A stretch of 64,000 bases of DNA from Maribacter aquimaris. Its GTDB lineage: Bacteria; Bacteroidota; Bacteroidia; Flavobacteriales; Flavobacteriaceae. Positions 46,701-54,295 of the stretch are shown here, piece after piece. The position numbers and the translations under genes were made by a program. Position 1 is the first letter of the stretch; each line of letters opens with the position of its first letter. Location: assembly GCF_014596745.1 (NCBI RefSeq), contig NZ_JABTCF010000001.1, positions 558,001 to 622,000 on the forward strand, written 5' to 3'. The notes below the pieces were generated by a model. That model had not been told where the DNA came from, made no database searches, and was given only the letters and a program-made list of their open reading frames with translations.

Positions 46701-47009
46701 ATGGCAAAGGCTATAGATACAGTCATCGCCTTATATCTGGGCAAGGAAGATAAAAGACAAGGTATCACCAGAAACCCGGAAATAACCGTAATGCAGCGTA
46801 TTGGGAATGCCAGTTTTTATTCCCGTACCCGAAAATCGGGAATTACAACAACTGAAAAACAACTGATCCGTTTTGCAGAGGACGAACTGAAAAAAGCACT
46901 GCAAGAGACCAATACATTCTTCAATGAAAAGTGGAAGCCTTATAAGGACGACATTGAAAAACAGAAAGTCAGTCCTTTTAAATCCATAAAAACATTCCAT
47001 CTGGAATAA
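43773..47009 (+). CDS. Exported VPS10/sortilin-type BNR-repeat protein
   Basis: A 1,078-residue exported protein; signal peptide ends ITIFAQ. The bulk (about 30-740) is a beta-propeller array with Asp-box/BNR repeats: YKTTDGGETWEKI, YMTHDGGKNWKKL, YKSEDGGFTWKKI, STDKGLTWKVI, HYTLNGGATWTEV, YISFNAGEKWQKW. A charged linker rich in Lys, Ser and Asp lies near 800. The rest has a beta domain (FYDGDRLIRTI...GFHRIYWAMDEKG) and a coiled-coil-like helix (YDSSKKLESYTQTAADAV). It is often labelled glycosyl hydrolase, but no catalytic centre is visible, so a binding role is as likely. ATG 43773 chosen because it begins the signal peptide. Confidence 0.88.
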   Translation: MRRILSLVMLMASITIFAQEFKMDLVQDLKPRNIGPGGMSGRVTAIDVVQDAPDIMYVGTASGGLWKSTSGGIQWNPIFDKEVTASIGAVAIQQSNPSVIWVGTGEGNPRNSLNGGYGIFKSLDGGKSWKSMGLEKTRHIHRIKIDPMNPNTIYVGAIGSPWGEHAERGVYKTTDGGETWEKILFVNNKTGVADLIMDPTNPNKLIAAMWEHKRDPWFFKSGGEGSGLYMTHDGGKNWKKLTEEDGLPKGELGRIGIAIAPSKPNIVYALIEAKKNALYKSEDGGFTWKKINDKADIGDRPFYYSEIHVDPQNENRVYSVFTYVNVSQDGGKNFSQLMPAYNATNGVHPDHHAWWIHPDNGQFMMNGNDGGLNITKDGGKTWRFIGNLPVAQFYHINTDNEYPYNVYGGMQDNGSWRGPAYVWKDQGIRNSYWQEISFGDGFDVVPDLDDSRYGYTMSQQGFVQRYDHVTGNNYIVRPTPPDADTKLRFNWNAAIGKDLFDTNTVYFGSQFVHKSTDKGLTWKVISPDLTTNDPEKQKQSESGGLTMDATGAENHCTILVIEPSPVEKDMLWVGTDDGRVHYTLNGGATWTEVTQNIKGLPKGSWIPQIKPSNKNKGEALLIANDYRRFNYTPYAYRTKNYGKTWERIVDGNDVASYTLSIIEDIENPNLMFLGTDDGLYISFNAGEKWQKWTEGFPTVSTKDLVIHPREHDLVIGTFGRAAWVLDDIRPLRALAADKTMLQKDIKIFTPPTAYQAAYQQPTGSRFGADALYNAENRKKGAMITYFLKEGKKESPKKDKDSTQTKSEATVDSDSVESKKDKLTGVQKKDSIMFQFYDGDRLIRTIKKKTPEKAGFHRIYWAMDEKGPDRPSRKLPKSKDERGGTTVKPGTYKIKVSYGALTDETMIEVKSDPRLNVSLASINEVYDSSKKLESYTQTAADAVKQLVESKDIANKYLKELKTLDNEKYKDQIKASKEMAKAIDTVIALYLGKEDKRQGITRNPEITVMQRIGNASFYSRTRKSGITTTEKQLIRFAEDELKKALQETNTFFNEKWKPYKDDIEKQKVSPFKSIKTFHLE

Positions 47010-47032
47010 AAATCACATATCTTAAAAATACG

Positions 47033-47060
47033 CCCCTTCTATAAACAGAAGGGGTTTTTT
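47033..47060 (+). terminator. Intrinsic terminator after the VPS10-like gene
   Basis: Stem CCCCTTCT / AGAAGGGG with loop ATAAAC, followed by six T residues. Confidence 0.9.
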
Positions 47061-47181
47061 CTGTTTGGTTTTTAAATGGATCCTTGGACTCCCCCTTAAT
47101 TCAAAATCGCAATACCGTTTAAAAAAACAAAAATTATACAGAAACTTGACTTTTATCAGGTTTTCCTTTTCAGCACAAAAG

Positions 47182-47189
47182 TACATTTG
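47182..47189 (+). promoter_or_regulatory. Bacteroidota -7 element before the DUF2490 gene
   Basis: TACATTTG, an exact TAnnTTTG match 80 bp before ATG 47270. No well-spaced TTG; modest support. Confidence 0.38.
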
Positions 47190-47269
47190 CAGCTTCAAAT
47201 TTCGCCTTAAGGCATTCTATATGTTCAGGCTTGATACAACCAAATCCTTTACCTATAAAAACGACCATC

Positions 47270-47938
47270 ATGAAGCGGGGCCTACTGTTACTTTCCCTTC
47301 TATTTTCATCCCTATTAAGTTCCCAGAACACCACCGAAGACAAATGGGGCACATGGATTATGCTGTACGGGGACAATAAAATATCCGAAAATTTAGATAT
47401 TGTCACCGAATTTAGGTTACATCATTATGAAATTTTCGATGTCTTGGACAATCAATTCTATAAAATCGGACTGGGCTATCATCTTACCCCCAATATATCG
47501 GTAGGTGCCGGTTATGTTCACCATTATTCGGAAACACGGACAAACATCAGTGTCTCTGAGAACAGACCTTATGAAGAAATATGCCTTAAGAGAAAAATAA
47601 AAAAATTAAGTATTTCGCACCGTTACCGAATAGAACACCGGTGGATAAACAAAGATGGGATTACCGATTTTGTCAATAGAATGCGATATCGATTACTGCT
47701 GATCCATCCAATTTCGGATAAGTTTTACATCAAGGTTTTTGATGAGATTTTCCTTGATATACATGAAGATGTTTTTAATCAGAATAGATTACATACGGGA
47801 ATCGGATATCGTATAAATCCGAATTTTAAGATTGAAGTAGGCTATATAAAAAACCATTTAGCGAACCGCGCTGATGACATTCTTCGAATTGGGGTTCTTT
47901 TCAAAACCGATTTACGACAAAAAACTAATATGGAATAA
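47270..47938 (+). CDS. DUF2490 outer-membrane beta-barrel-like protein
   Basis: A 222-residue exported protein. Signal peptide ends LLSSQ (about 20). It then runs as alternating amphipathic strands: WGTWIMLYGDNKISENL, FYKIGLGYHLTPNISVGAGY, LSISHRYRIEHRW, FVNRMRYRLLL, LHTGIGYRINPNFKIEVGY. This is the DUF2490 family, predicted outer-membrane barrels with unknown function. ATG 47270 was chosen because it begins the signal peptide; an in-frame start 13 codons upstream adds a non-signal extension. It is probably monocistronic, after a terminator. Confidence 0.8.
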   Translation: MKRGLLLLSLLFSSLLSSQNTTEDKWGTWIMLYGDNKISENLDIVTEFRLHHYEIFDVLDNQFYKIGLGYHLTPNISVGAGYVHHYSETRTNISVSENRPYEEICLKRKIKKLSISHRYRIEHRWINKDGITDFVNRMRYRLLLIHPISDKFYIKVFDEIFLDIHEDVFNQNRLHTGIGYRINPNFKIEVGYIKNHLANRADDILRIGVLFKTDLRQKTNME

Positions 47939-48004
47939 AACGTTCAGGTTAAGTATTTTGGATATTTTGCGACCTATTAGAAATATCATAAAAACTTGAC
48001 TATA

Positions 48005-49222
48005 ATGAATCTGCAAAAAGTAATCTTCAAGAACAAGGATGGAAAATCATTGGTAGGACGATTAGAACTACCTGCCAACCAAGATGCACATAACTTTGCG
48101 ATTTTCGCCCATTGTTTTACCTGTAACAAAAATCTGACAGCGATTCGAAATATCAGTAAGGCCCTAACCTCAAGTGGTTTTGGGGTTCTCCGTTTCGATT
48201 TCACAGGACTAGGGGAAAGCGAAGGTGACTTTGCGGATACCAATTTTTCAGGAAATGTTGAGGATTTGATTGCTGCCTCGGACCATTTGAAGGCCAACTA
48301 CCAAGCCCCCACCCTATTAATTGGGCATTCCTTGGGAGGCGCTGCCGCTATTTTCGCTGCCGCACAAATAGACTCCATACAGGCCGTTGCCACGATTGGG
48401 GCCCCTTCAGATCCCGAACATGTAAAACATTTATTGCGCAATGGAATTGATGAAATTGAGCATAATGGGAAAGCTTTGGTAAATATAGGTGGAAGGGATT
48501 TCACCATTAAAAAGCAATTTTTGGATGACCTCCAACAAAACACCCTGTCGGCTACCGTGAAAAATTTGCGCAAACCCCTGCTTATTCTACATTCACCACA
48601 AGATACCACTGTGGGTATAAAAAACGCGGAGGAAATTTATAAAGCGGCCCATCATCCCAAAAGTTTCATTTCCTTGGATGGAGCGGACCACTTGTTAATG
48701 AACAGGAAAGATTCCCTTTATGTGGGCGATAGTATAGCCGGGTGGGCAAAAAGGTACCTATCGATTGATGATGATGAACATTTGATCGAAAGCGACCACC
48801 AAGTAATGGCCAGTTTGGATTTTGAAGATGGATTCACCACCCGAATGAAAGTTGGTAACCATTACCTCTCTGCGGATGAACCCGTTAGTTATGGGGGCAA
48901 TGATTACGGTCCTTCCCCCTATGAATTGGTGTCCGCCGGGCTATCGGCCTGTACCGCCATGACATTGCAAATGTATGCGAAACGCAAAAACTGGCATATT
49001 GAAAATGTTGAAGTACACACATCGTACAGCAAAACACATGCTAAGGACTGTGAGGATTGTGAATCATCGACTGCTAAAATCGACACTTTTCATCGAGATA
49101 TCAAGATTTCAGGGGATTTTGATGAAAAACAACTCGACCGCTTGCTCCAGATCGCTGACAAATGTCCCGTGCACAAAACCTTACATAACGAAGTTCAGGT
49201 TATCAGCAAACTCATCAAGTAA
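48005..49222 (+). CDS. Alpha/beta hydrolase-OsmC family fusion protein
   Basis: A 405-residue cytosolic fusion. The N-terminal hydrolase (about 1-255) has HCFTCNKN, nucleophile Ser109 in GHSLGG, and LDGADHLLM with the likely base. The C-terminal OsmC domain (about 270-405) has SAGLSACTAMTLQMYAKRK and IADKCPVHKTL, giving the two redox cysteines of OsmC/Ohr peroxide-reducing proteins. The fusion is recurrent in bacteria. It probably detoxifies organic hydroperoxides, with the hydrolase handling an ester-type partner. ATG 48005 preferred over a TTG at 47996. Upstream of sodC, which is also an oxidative-stress gene. Confidence 0.92.
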   Translation: MNLQKVIFKNKDGKSLVGRLELPANQDAHNFAIFAHCFTCNKNLTAIRNISKALTSSGFGVLRFDFTGLGESEGDFADTNFSGNVEDLIAASDHLKANYQAPTLLIGHSLGGAAAIFAAAQIDSIQAVATIGAPSDPEHVKHLLRNGIDEIEHNGKALVNIGGRDFTIKKQFLDDLQQNTLSATVKNLRKPLLILHSPQDTTVGIKNAEEIYKAAHHPKSFISLDGADHLLMNRKDSLYVGDSIAGWAKRYLSIDDDEHLIESDHQVMASLDFEDGFTTRMKVGNHYLSADEPVSYGGNDYGPSPYELVSAGLSACTAMTLQMYAKRKNWHIENVEVHTSYSKTHAKDCEDCESSTAKIDTFHRDIKISGDFDEKQLDRLLQIADKCPVHKTLHNEVQVISKLIK

Positions 49223-49333
49223 ATTGGCATCCATAACCCTTTTACTACGGGAAAAAATCGAATTCCGATAGACCGAAAATTGCCTTATTACGATAATTAA
49301 TTAACTTTAATACCTAACCTAAAACAAAGTAGC

Positions 49334-49903
49334 ATGAAAAAATTATATTTTTTTGCATTAGCATTTGTCCTAATGGCTGGTTTCAGCTGTAAAAAGACTA
49401 AGAAAGAAGCTACCGAAAAAGTCGTAAAGGATGTTGTTCAGGAAGAATCCGTGGAGACTATCAGCTTCACCATGGAACCCAAGAGTGATAGTACCGTTAA
49501 GGGTGAGGTAACTTTTACCCAAGAGGATGACGAAGTAACCATGATTGCCAATTTTTCGGGACTTACCCCTGGAAAACACGCTATCCATTTGCATGAAAAG
49601 GCGGATTGCTCCTCCAATGATGGCAAATCGACCGGGGGTCATTGGAATCCCACACACGAACCACATGGAAAATGGGGTGCGGCAGAAGGCTATCACAAAG
49701 GGGATATCGGCAACTTCGTAGCGAATGAGGAAGGCAACGCTACCCTCACGTTTTCAACCGACCAATGGTGTATTGGTTGCGATGACCAAAACATGAATAT
49801 TGTAGGTAAGGCCGTTATTGTGCATCAAGGTGTAGATGATTTTGTATCACAACCAAGTGGCGATGCCGGTGCGCGTATCAGTTGTACGGGCATTATCCAA
49901 TAA
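49334..49903 (+). CDS. sodC: Superoxide dismutase [Cu-Zn] family lipoprotein
   Basis: A 189-residue exported enzyme; lipoprotein signal AGFSC (Cys19), then a lysine-rich linker. Cu/Zn ligands are visible in HAIHLHEKADCSS (Cu His pair and disulfide Cys), GGHWNPTHEPHG (Zn His cluster) and GKAVIVHQGVDDF (last Cu His). The second disulfide Cys is in ARISCTG. It converts superoxide in the periplasm or at the surface. It lies about 110 bp after the alpha/beta hydrolase-OsmC gene and ends at an intrinsic terminator. Confidence 0.93.
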   Translation: MKKLYFFALAFVLMAGFSCKKTKKEATEKVVKDVVQEESVETISFTMEPKSDSTVKGEVTFTQEDDEVTMIANFSGLTPGKHAIHLHEKADCSSNDGKSTGGHWNPTHEPHGKWGAAEGYHKGDIGNFVANEEGNATLTFSTDQWCIGCDDQNMNIVGKAVIVHQGVDDFVSQPSGDAGARISCTGIIQ

Positions 49904-49920
49904 AACCTAAAAAACCAATG

Positions 49921-49954
49921 GTAAAAGCTGCTTTTATGGCAGCTTTTACATTTT
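49921..49954 (+). terminator. Intrinsic terminator of sodC
   Basis: Perfect 11-bp stem GTAAAAGCTGC / GCAGCTTTTAC, 7-nt loop, then A and a T-run. Confidence 0.88.
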
Positions 49955-50244
49955 TATCAGATTACCCCTATTTCCACTATTCGACAGTCCCAATCAACCT
50001 CTTAAAAAATGGCGCTTTTCGCCCGTGAAACATTCGTATGCTACAGCACACAGAGTAAGATAAAAATCAAAATCCAGCACCAATTGGACCTTACCTGCTT
50101 ATGGTTGATTGTCGATTTAAAGGTCAATCCTAAGAATTAATCCCTTCAAAAAGAGCTTCTTTTTTCATTTATCTTTAATATTGCAATAAATGTGGTCATC
50201 TATCATAGGTGTTCAACAGTACTTTTAAATAATTTTAAAAAATC
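49955..50244. other. Intergenic region upstream of the YceI gene
   Basis: About 290 bp with no coding frame or RNA gene that I can support. A TATCTTTA near 50175, one base off the -7 consensus, could be the YceI promoter, but no -33 element is clear. Confidence 0.4.
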
Positions 50245-50892
50245 ATGATGATGAAAAGAATTAATTTATTGGCCTTAGGCATGCTTTTGATTTTAGGTTT
50301 TAGTTGCAAACAAGCCAAGAAAGAAAATACAGAGCAACAGAAAGAATCCAAAGAAGTCATGAGTGATTCCTTTACCTTGGTCAAGGATTCGACCAAAGTA
50401 GGATTCACTGCCTATAAGACTACGGAAAAAGTTCCCGTTGGTGGCCAGTTCAAGGATATCAATATTACGAATACCAAATCCGGAGCAACGCCTTTAGAGG
50501 CTTTGAACGGCACTGAGTTTAGCATCCCGGTAAGCAGTTTATTCACAAATGACCCTACAGAAACCAGAGACCCTAAGTTGTTGAAGTTCTTTTTTGGCGT
50601 CCTTAAAAACACCGAGCTTATATCAGGAATCTTTAAAACCACTGCTGACAACAAATGTTCCATAGACGTTACGCTAAATGGTGAAACCGCAAATATTCCA
50701 CTCGAGTACACCATGGATTCTGAAAATAAAATCACATTCAAGGGCGTAATGGATTTGGAAAATTGGAACGCCCTTGATGCCGTTGCTTCCATCAATAAAG
50801 CCTGTAAGGAATTACACACGGGTACTGATGGGGTAAGCAAAACATGGAGTGATGTTGCCGTACAAGCCGAGGTACAACTGAAGAAAAATTAA
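50245..50892 (+). CDS. YceI family lipoprotein
   Basis: A 215-residue exported lipid-binding-type protein. Lipoprotein signal ILGFSC (Cys21) with a lysine/glutamate linker like that of the upstream SodC lipoprotein. The YceI lipocalin-like barrel shows KVGFTAYKTTEKVPVGGQFK at the start, then GTEFSIPVSSLFTNDPTETRDPK and IPLEYTMDSENKITFKGVMDL. YceI proteins bind isoprenoid or polyprenyl chains; the ligand here is unknown. Three consecutive ATG codons begin the gene; 50245 is taken, but 50248 or 50251 would give the same mature protein. Ends at a strong terminator. Confidence 0.87.
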   Translation: MMMKRINLLALGMLLILGFSCKQAKKENTEQQKESKEVMSDSFTLVKDSTKVGFTAYKTTEKVPVGGQFKDINITNTKSGATPLEALNGTEFSIPVSSLFTNDPTETRDPKLLKFFFGVLKNTELISGIFKTTADNKCSIDVTLNGETANIPLEYTMDSENKITFKGVMDLENWNALDAVASINKACKELHTGTDGVSKTWSDVAVQAEVQLKKN

Positions 50893-50962
50893 TAAAGAAA
50901 CACCTCTTAACATACCAAAATATGCATAATAGTAAATGCATATAAGAGTGTTCCAAGGTTTT

Positions 50963-50997
50963 AAAAAAATAGCTGCCAAATGGCAGCTATTTTTTTT
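50963..50997 (+). terminator. Intrinsic terminator of the YceI gene
   Basis: Perfect 15-bp stem AAAAAAATAGCTGCC / GGCAGCTATTTTTTT, loop AAAT, extended T-run. Confidence 0.92.
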
Positions 50998-51150
50998 CGC
51001 CGTTTAACTCACTAATCACCAGAAAATCCTTCAATGTATGTAATTTTTGCATTGGCATTTTATCAAAAACCCAATTTCAACTTATAAACCGATGATTACA
51101 TGTGAAATGTCCTATAATTTGCTTTATTTTGGAACCAAAACAACAATACC

Positions 51151-52341
51151 ATGAACCCTTCATCCTCAGGATGGATTGATAAATTCGGATATCTGGTTAA
51201 AGATCAGGTTGAAAGCTATAAGGATTATATCGACCTTTATGAAGCTTTGAAAAATACCGGGTTCGTATATGGACTTAACATTAAGTTCCCAAGATTCATC
51301 CATCCCGAACATAAACTATCAGAAGACGAAAAGGCCAAGATCAACCTTTTGGCCGCACTGTATTATACCTATAGATTCGAAAAAAAGAGCACTGACTTCA
51401 ACGCCTTTTTAATTGCTGTTTTCCAGTTTTATCAGGACTTGGGTCTCAACAAAATCTCATTCTTGAATAAATTATTCGTTGGGAGCAAAACTTCCGATCA
51501 GCTTGAAAAATTAATTGATACCAGGGTATATTTGGAAGATAATGTCATTAGCAAGACCTTTAATAGCATTATCACCAATTCATTATTATACATCGATGTG
51601 TTGACGTTTAAAAGGTATTTGAGCAACCCCAGTGCCATTGAGGAATTTGCCGAGAATTTCGAAAAAACGGCAATGAATGTCATTTACCATACCTTGAATT
51701 CCAAGGAGAACCATGAAAATGACCATAAATTGGCCCATTTATTCGAAGCCTCCCTAACCTTTATCGATAGTGAGACCCATACTTTTGATGCCAATTATCG
51801 CGATAGGTTACAAAAGGACCTTTCCCCTATCGAAAAACAGTATTTACTTGATCTTGCCGCATTGACCATTTGGGAAGACCACTCTATCGATTACATGGAA
51901 TCGGAATTCATCTATCAATTTGGAAAGGACCTTGGTTTCACCAAAAATGAAATAGCAACCATCTTGGATGATATTTCGATGTTTTTTGAAAAGAATTTAA
52001 AAATAATACCCCATTTAAAAAATCATAATTTAGCCTCCAAGTTCTACGATAGCATGTCAAAAGTGGTGAATAAATTGATTCTACGGAATAGCAAGAGACT
52101 TCAAAAAGAGCTTTCGGAAAGTAAGGAGTTGGTTGCCTTAATCTCTAAATCAACGGTCAGGGACCTAAGTGCTGAAGAGAAGAAAAAAGTTCAAAGTCAA
52201 TTGTTGGATATTTTTAAAAGTATCCCCTCACTAGCCATTTTCATGCTTCCCGGAGGGGCTATCCTATTACCTATTTTCATTAAATTGATACCTAAATTAT
52301 TACCCTCCTCATTTGATGAGAACAGAATCGATGAAACCTAA
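51151..52341 (+). CDS. LETM1-related protein
   Basis: A 396-residue mainly helical protein without signal peptide. The last 70 residues resemble the LETM1 core: LSAEEKKKVQSQLLDIFKSI, then PSLAIFMLPGGAILLPIFIK and LIPKLLPSSF, where a proline-containing hydrophobic helix precedes a LPSxF motif. The first 300 residues are soluble helices without a recognised domain (QFYQDLGLNKISFLNKLF; DHSIDYMESEFIYQFGKDLGF, in parts similar to TerB-like helices). In Bacteroidota such proteins are annotated as LETM1-related biofilm-associated; mitochondrial LETM1 moves cations across membranes. Role here unknown. Confidence 0.75.
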   Translation: MNPSSSGWIDKFGYLVKDQVESYKDYIDLYEALKNTGFVYGLNIKFPRFIHPEHKLSEDEKAKINLLAALYYTYRFEKKSTDFNAFLIAVFQFYQDLGLNKISFLNKLFVGSKTSDQLEKLIDTRVYLEDNVISKTFNSIITNSLLYIDVLTFKRYLSNPSAIEEFAENFEKTAMNVIYHTLNSKENHENDHKLAHLFEASLTFIDSETHTFDANYRDRLQKDLSPIEKQYLLDLAALTIWEDHSIDYMESEFIYQFGKDLGFTKNEIATILDDISMFFEKNLKIIPHLKNHNLASKFYDSMSKVVNKLILRNSKRLQKELSESKELVALISKSTVRDLSAEEKKKVQSQLLDIFKSIPSLAIFMLPGGAILLPIFIKLIPKLLPSSFDENRIDET

Positions 52342-52419
52342 TTTTTTTGCTTTATTTCGGACTATAAGGAAAATCTATACAAGGCATCAATATTCTAAAC
52401 CTCAATTATTTAAATACCT

Positions 52420-53175
52420 TTACTCTAACCATAACTTAAAGTCCCTAACCCGCTCCCTACTCACAATGATCTCTTGATCAAGATAGCGATTTAATTTGAT
52501 TTTCAAACGCGAATTGGTGTATGCGACGATATCATTAATGTGATTGATATTGACGTAATACTTTCTACTTACCCTAAAGAAAATCCTAGGCTCCAATTCA
52601 GACTCGAGATTTTCCAGGGTAGTATCCAATAGATAATTCCTACCATCGGAAGTCGAAGCGTAAGTACCTTTGTTTTCACTATAAAAACATTCAACGTCGT
52701 CAGCGTTTATGATCTTAAGATGTTGCCCCACCCTAGCGGTAAATCTTTTTTTGTATTCACGCTCCAAAGGGTTGACCAATAATTTTTTGATATCCTCAAA
52801 ATCCAATGCCATTGTTGGGGCGGCAGGCTTAACGGTTTTGTATTTTTTCACGGCATTTGCAAGCTCTTCGTCATCAATAGGTTTTAACAAATAATCAATA
52901 CTATTCAGCTTAAAGGCCTGCAGGGCATACTCATCATAGGCCGTCGTGAATATTATGGCACTTTTCATATCGACCACATCGAATATTTCAAATGAGAGTC
53001 CGTCAGAGAGCTGTATATCCAAGAAAATAAGGTCGGGATGCTCGTTGTTTTGAAACCACACTATCGATTCCTCAACGGAATGGAGCATAGTGGTTGTCTG
53101 CACACCCAATTTCGCCAATTGCCGATTAAGCCTTCTAGCGCTAGGTTTTTCGTCTTCTATGATGATTACATTCAT
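52420..53175 (-). CDS. LytTR-type response regulator
   Basis: A 251-residue response regulator. Receiver domain 1-120 with the phosphoacceptor Asp53 in LIFLDIQLSDG, acidic pair near EDE (7-9) and Lys in LLKPIDD. LytTR DNA-binding domain about 140-251 (FTARVGQHLKIINADDVECF, RIFFRVSRKYYVNINHIND). It is the last gene of the minus-strand operon starting at 56267 and is the evident partner of the LytS-type kinase four genes upstream; three 2TM genes lie between. It probably regulates this operon or envelope genes. Confidence 0.93.
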   Translation of the reverse strand: MNVIIIEDEKPSARRLNRQLAKLGVQTTTMLHSVEESIVWFQNNEHPDLIFLDIQLSDGLSFEIFDVVDMKSAIIFTTAYDEYALQAFKLNSIDYLLKPIDDEELANAVKKYKTVKPAAPTMALDFEDIKKLLVNPLEREYKKRFTARVGQHLKIINADDVECFYSENKGTYASTSDGRNYLLDTTLENLESELEPRIFFRVSRKYYVNINHINDIVAYTNSRLKIKLNRYLDQEIIVSRERVRDFKLWLE

Positions 53176-53222
53176 TGGTTTCTGGTTGGTTATACTTCGT
53201 ATATATATTGCACCTAATATAC

Positions 53223-53552
53223 TTAATCACCTTCTTCAAGGTATTTCCTAATCTGTTTTTCTTCCCAAATCTTAAGAATGTTCGCTCTGAACACAAACAA
53301 CCTTAATCCTATTACCACAAGCACTAATCCCCAAATTATAGGTATTAAGAGCATATTCCATTCCATCCACCGCAATATATTTTCATCTTCAACACCTTTT
53401 TCTATGAATATATTCAAAACCACCCCCTTAAAAAGCAATATCAAGATCGTAATCATTGCGAATTTTATCAAGTGGAAGTAAAAATCCTTAATTTCGTCAA
53501 CCCTTTTTCTTGCTTTGATGTACTTTCCTATTTCTTTCCGTTCATTCTCCAT
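53223..53552 (-). CDS. 2TM-domain protein (copy c)
   Basis: A 109-residue protein with two hydrophobic helices (about 25-50 and 70-93) of the 2TM family. Helix 1 is preceded by ARKRVDEIKDFYFHL; helix 2 is followed by LFVFRANILKIWEEKQIRKYLEEGD. It keeps the KRV-x2-IK-x-FY entry and the W-x2-(K/R)QI-x2-(Y)L exit but has lost the G(V/I)KxFSYNPFFGKDW stretch, so it is the most diverged copy. Its ATG overlaps the stop of copy b by one base (TAATG), implying translational coupling. Likely membrane partner of the neighbouring kinase; function unknown. Confidence 0.82.
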   Translation of the reverse strand: MENERKEIGKYIKARKRVDEIKDFYFHLIKFAMITILILLFKGVVLNIFIEKGVEDENILRWMEWNMLLIPIIWGLVLVVIGLRLFVFRANILKIWEEKQIRKYLEEGD

Positions 53553-53890
53553 TACCTGTACTTTTTACTTTCTTTTATATCCTTGTCCATGTATTTCTGA
53601 ATCTGTCTTTTTTCCCAATCCTTCCCAAAAAAAGGATTATACGAAAAGACCTTCACCCCATGAAAAAACAAGCCTATACCCCAGAACAACCACACAGCAA
53701 AGGTGCCGAAGTCCCAAAACGCTTCATTAAAACCCTCTCCGTCCCCCAAATTACGAACGACCTTCATGGTAGAAATAAAGGTGTTTACCATGATATAAAC
53801 AGCAAAGTGAATATAAAACCCCTTGAGTTCCTCTACCCGTTTCTTGACACGGTTCAGCTTTCCATTATCCTTTTCATCCATTATTTCCAT
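53552..53890 (-). CDS. 2TM-domain protein (copy b)
   Basis: A 112-residue 2TM-family membrane protein: RVKKRVEELKGFYIHFAVYI leads into helix 1, and FAVWLFWGIGLFFHGVKVFS into helix 2 followed by YNPFFGKDWEKRQIQKYMDKD. The cytoplasmic exit helix is strongly basic/acidic. It overlaps copy a by 10 bp and copy c by 1 bp, so the three are translated as a unit. In the kinase gene upstream the same domain is fused to the C-terminus. Confidence 0.88.
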   Translation of the reverse strand: MEIMDEKDNGKLNRVKKRVEELKGFYIHFAVYIMVNTFISTMKVVRNLGDGEGFNEAFWDFGTFAVWLFWGIGLFFHGVKVFSYNPFFGKDWEKRQIQKYMDKDIKESKKYR

Positions 53891-54183
53891 CTTTGTTGTT
53901 TTTCGTCCTTATGCATATACTCCTTTATTTTTCGCTCCTCCCAGTCCCTTCCAAAGAACGGACTTAAACTGAATGTCTTGATGGCCTGAAAGACCAAACC
54001 AATACCCCAACCAAAGGCAGCCCAAAGGAACCAAGGATACCTCCATTCATCTGTCCAATAATTTATTCCTGCCAAAAGTCCAATAAAAAATATATACGAT
54101 AACAAACTGGTATAAAACTTTTTAATAGCCTCTACTTTATCCTTTGCTCTAAAATACTTGTTGTCTTTTTCCGAAGTTTCCAT
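53881..54183 (-). CDS. 2TM-domain protein (copy a)
   Basis: A 100-residue 2TM-family membrane protein: ARAKDKVEAIKKFYTSLLSYIFF in two parts, with helix 1 about 20-40, then WFLWAAFGWGIGLVFQAIKTF for helix 2 and SLSPFFGRDWEERKIKEYMHKD as the exit. It lies 112 bp downstream of the kinase gene. Short, tandem and paralogous with the next two genes and with the kinase C-terminus. Confidence 0.88.
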   Translation of the reverse strand: METSEKDNKYFRAKDKVEAIKKFYTSLLSYIFFIGLLAGINYWTDEWRYPWFLWAAFGWGIGLVFQAIKTFSLSPFFGRDWEERKIKEYMHKDEKQQRWK

Positions 54184-54295
54184 GTGTTGTTGGTTTAATG
54201 AATCATACTTTATTGATAACCCAAAAGTAAAGCGATTACAACTCCTTTATAAATGAATCTTACCCACTTGTTATTTTTAGGGGATGGATTGTCAT

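Noticed and set aside
54184-54295. Possible separate promoter for the three free 2TM genes and the LytTR regulator
   Set aside because: The 112-bp gap contains no TAnnTTTG match on the minus strand and no terminator, so readthrough from the kinase gene is the simpler reading.
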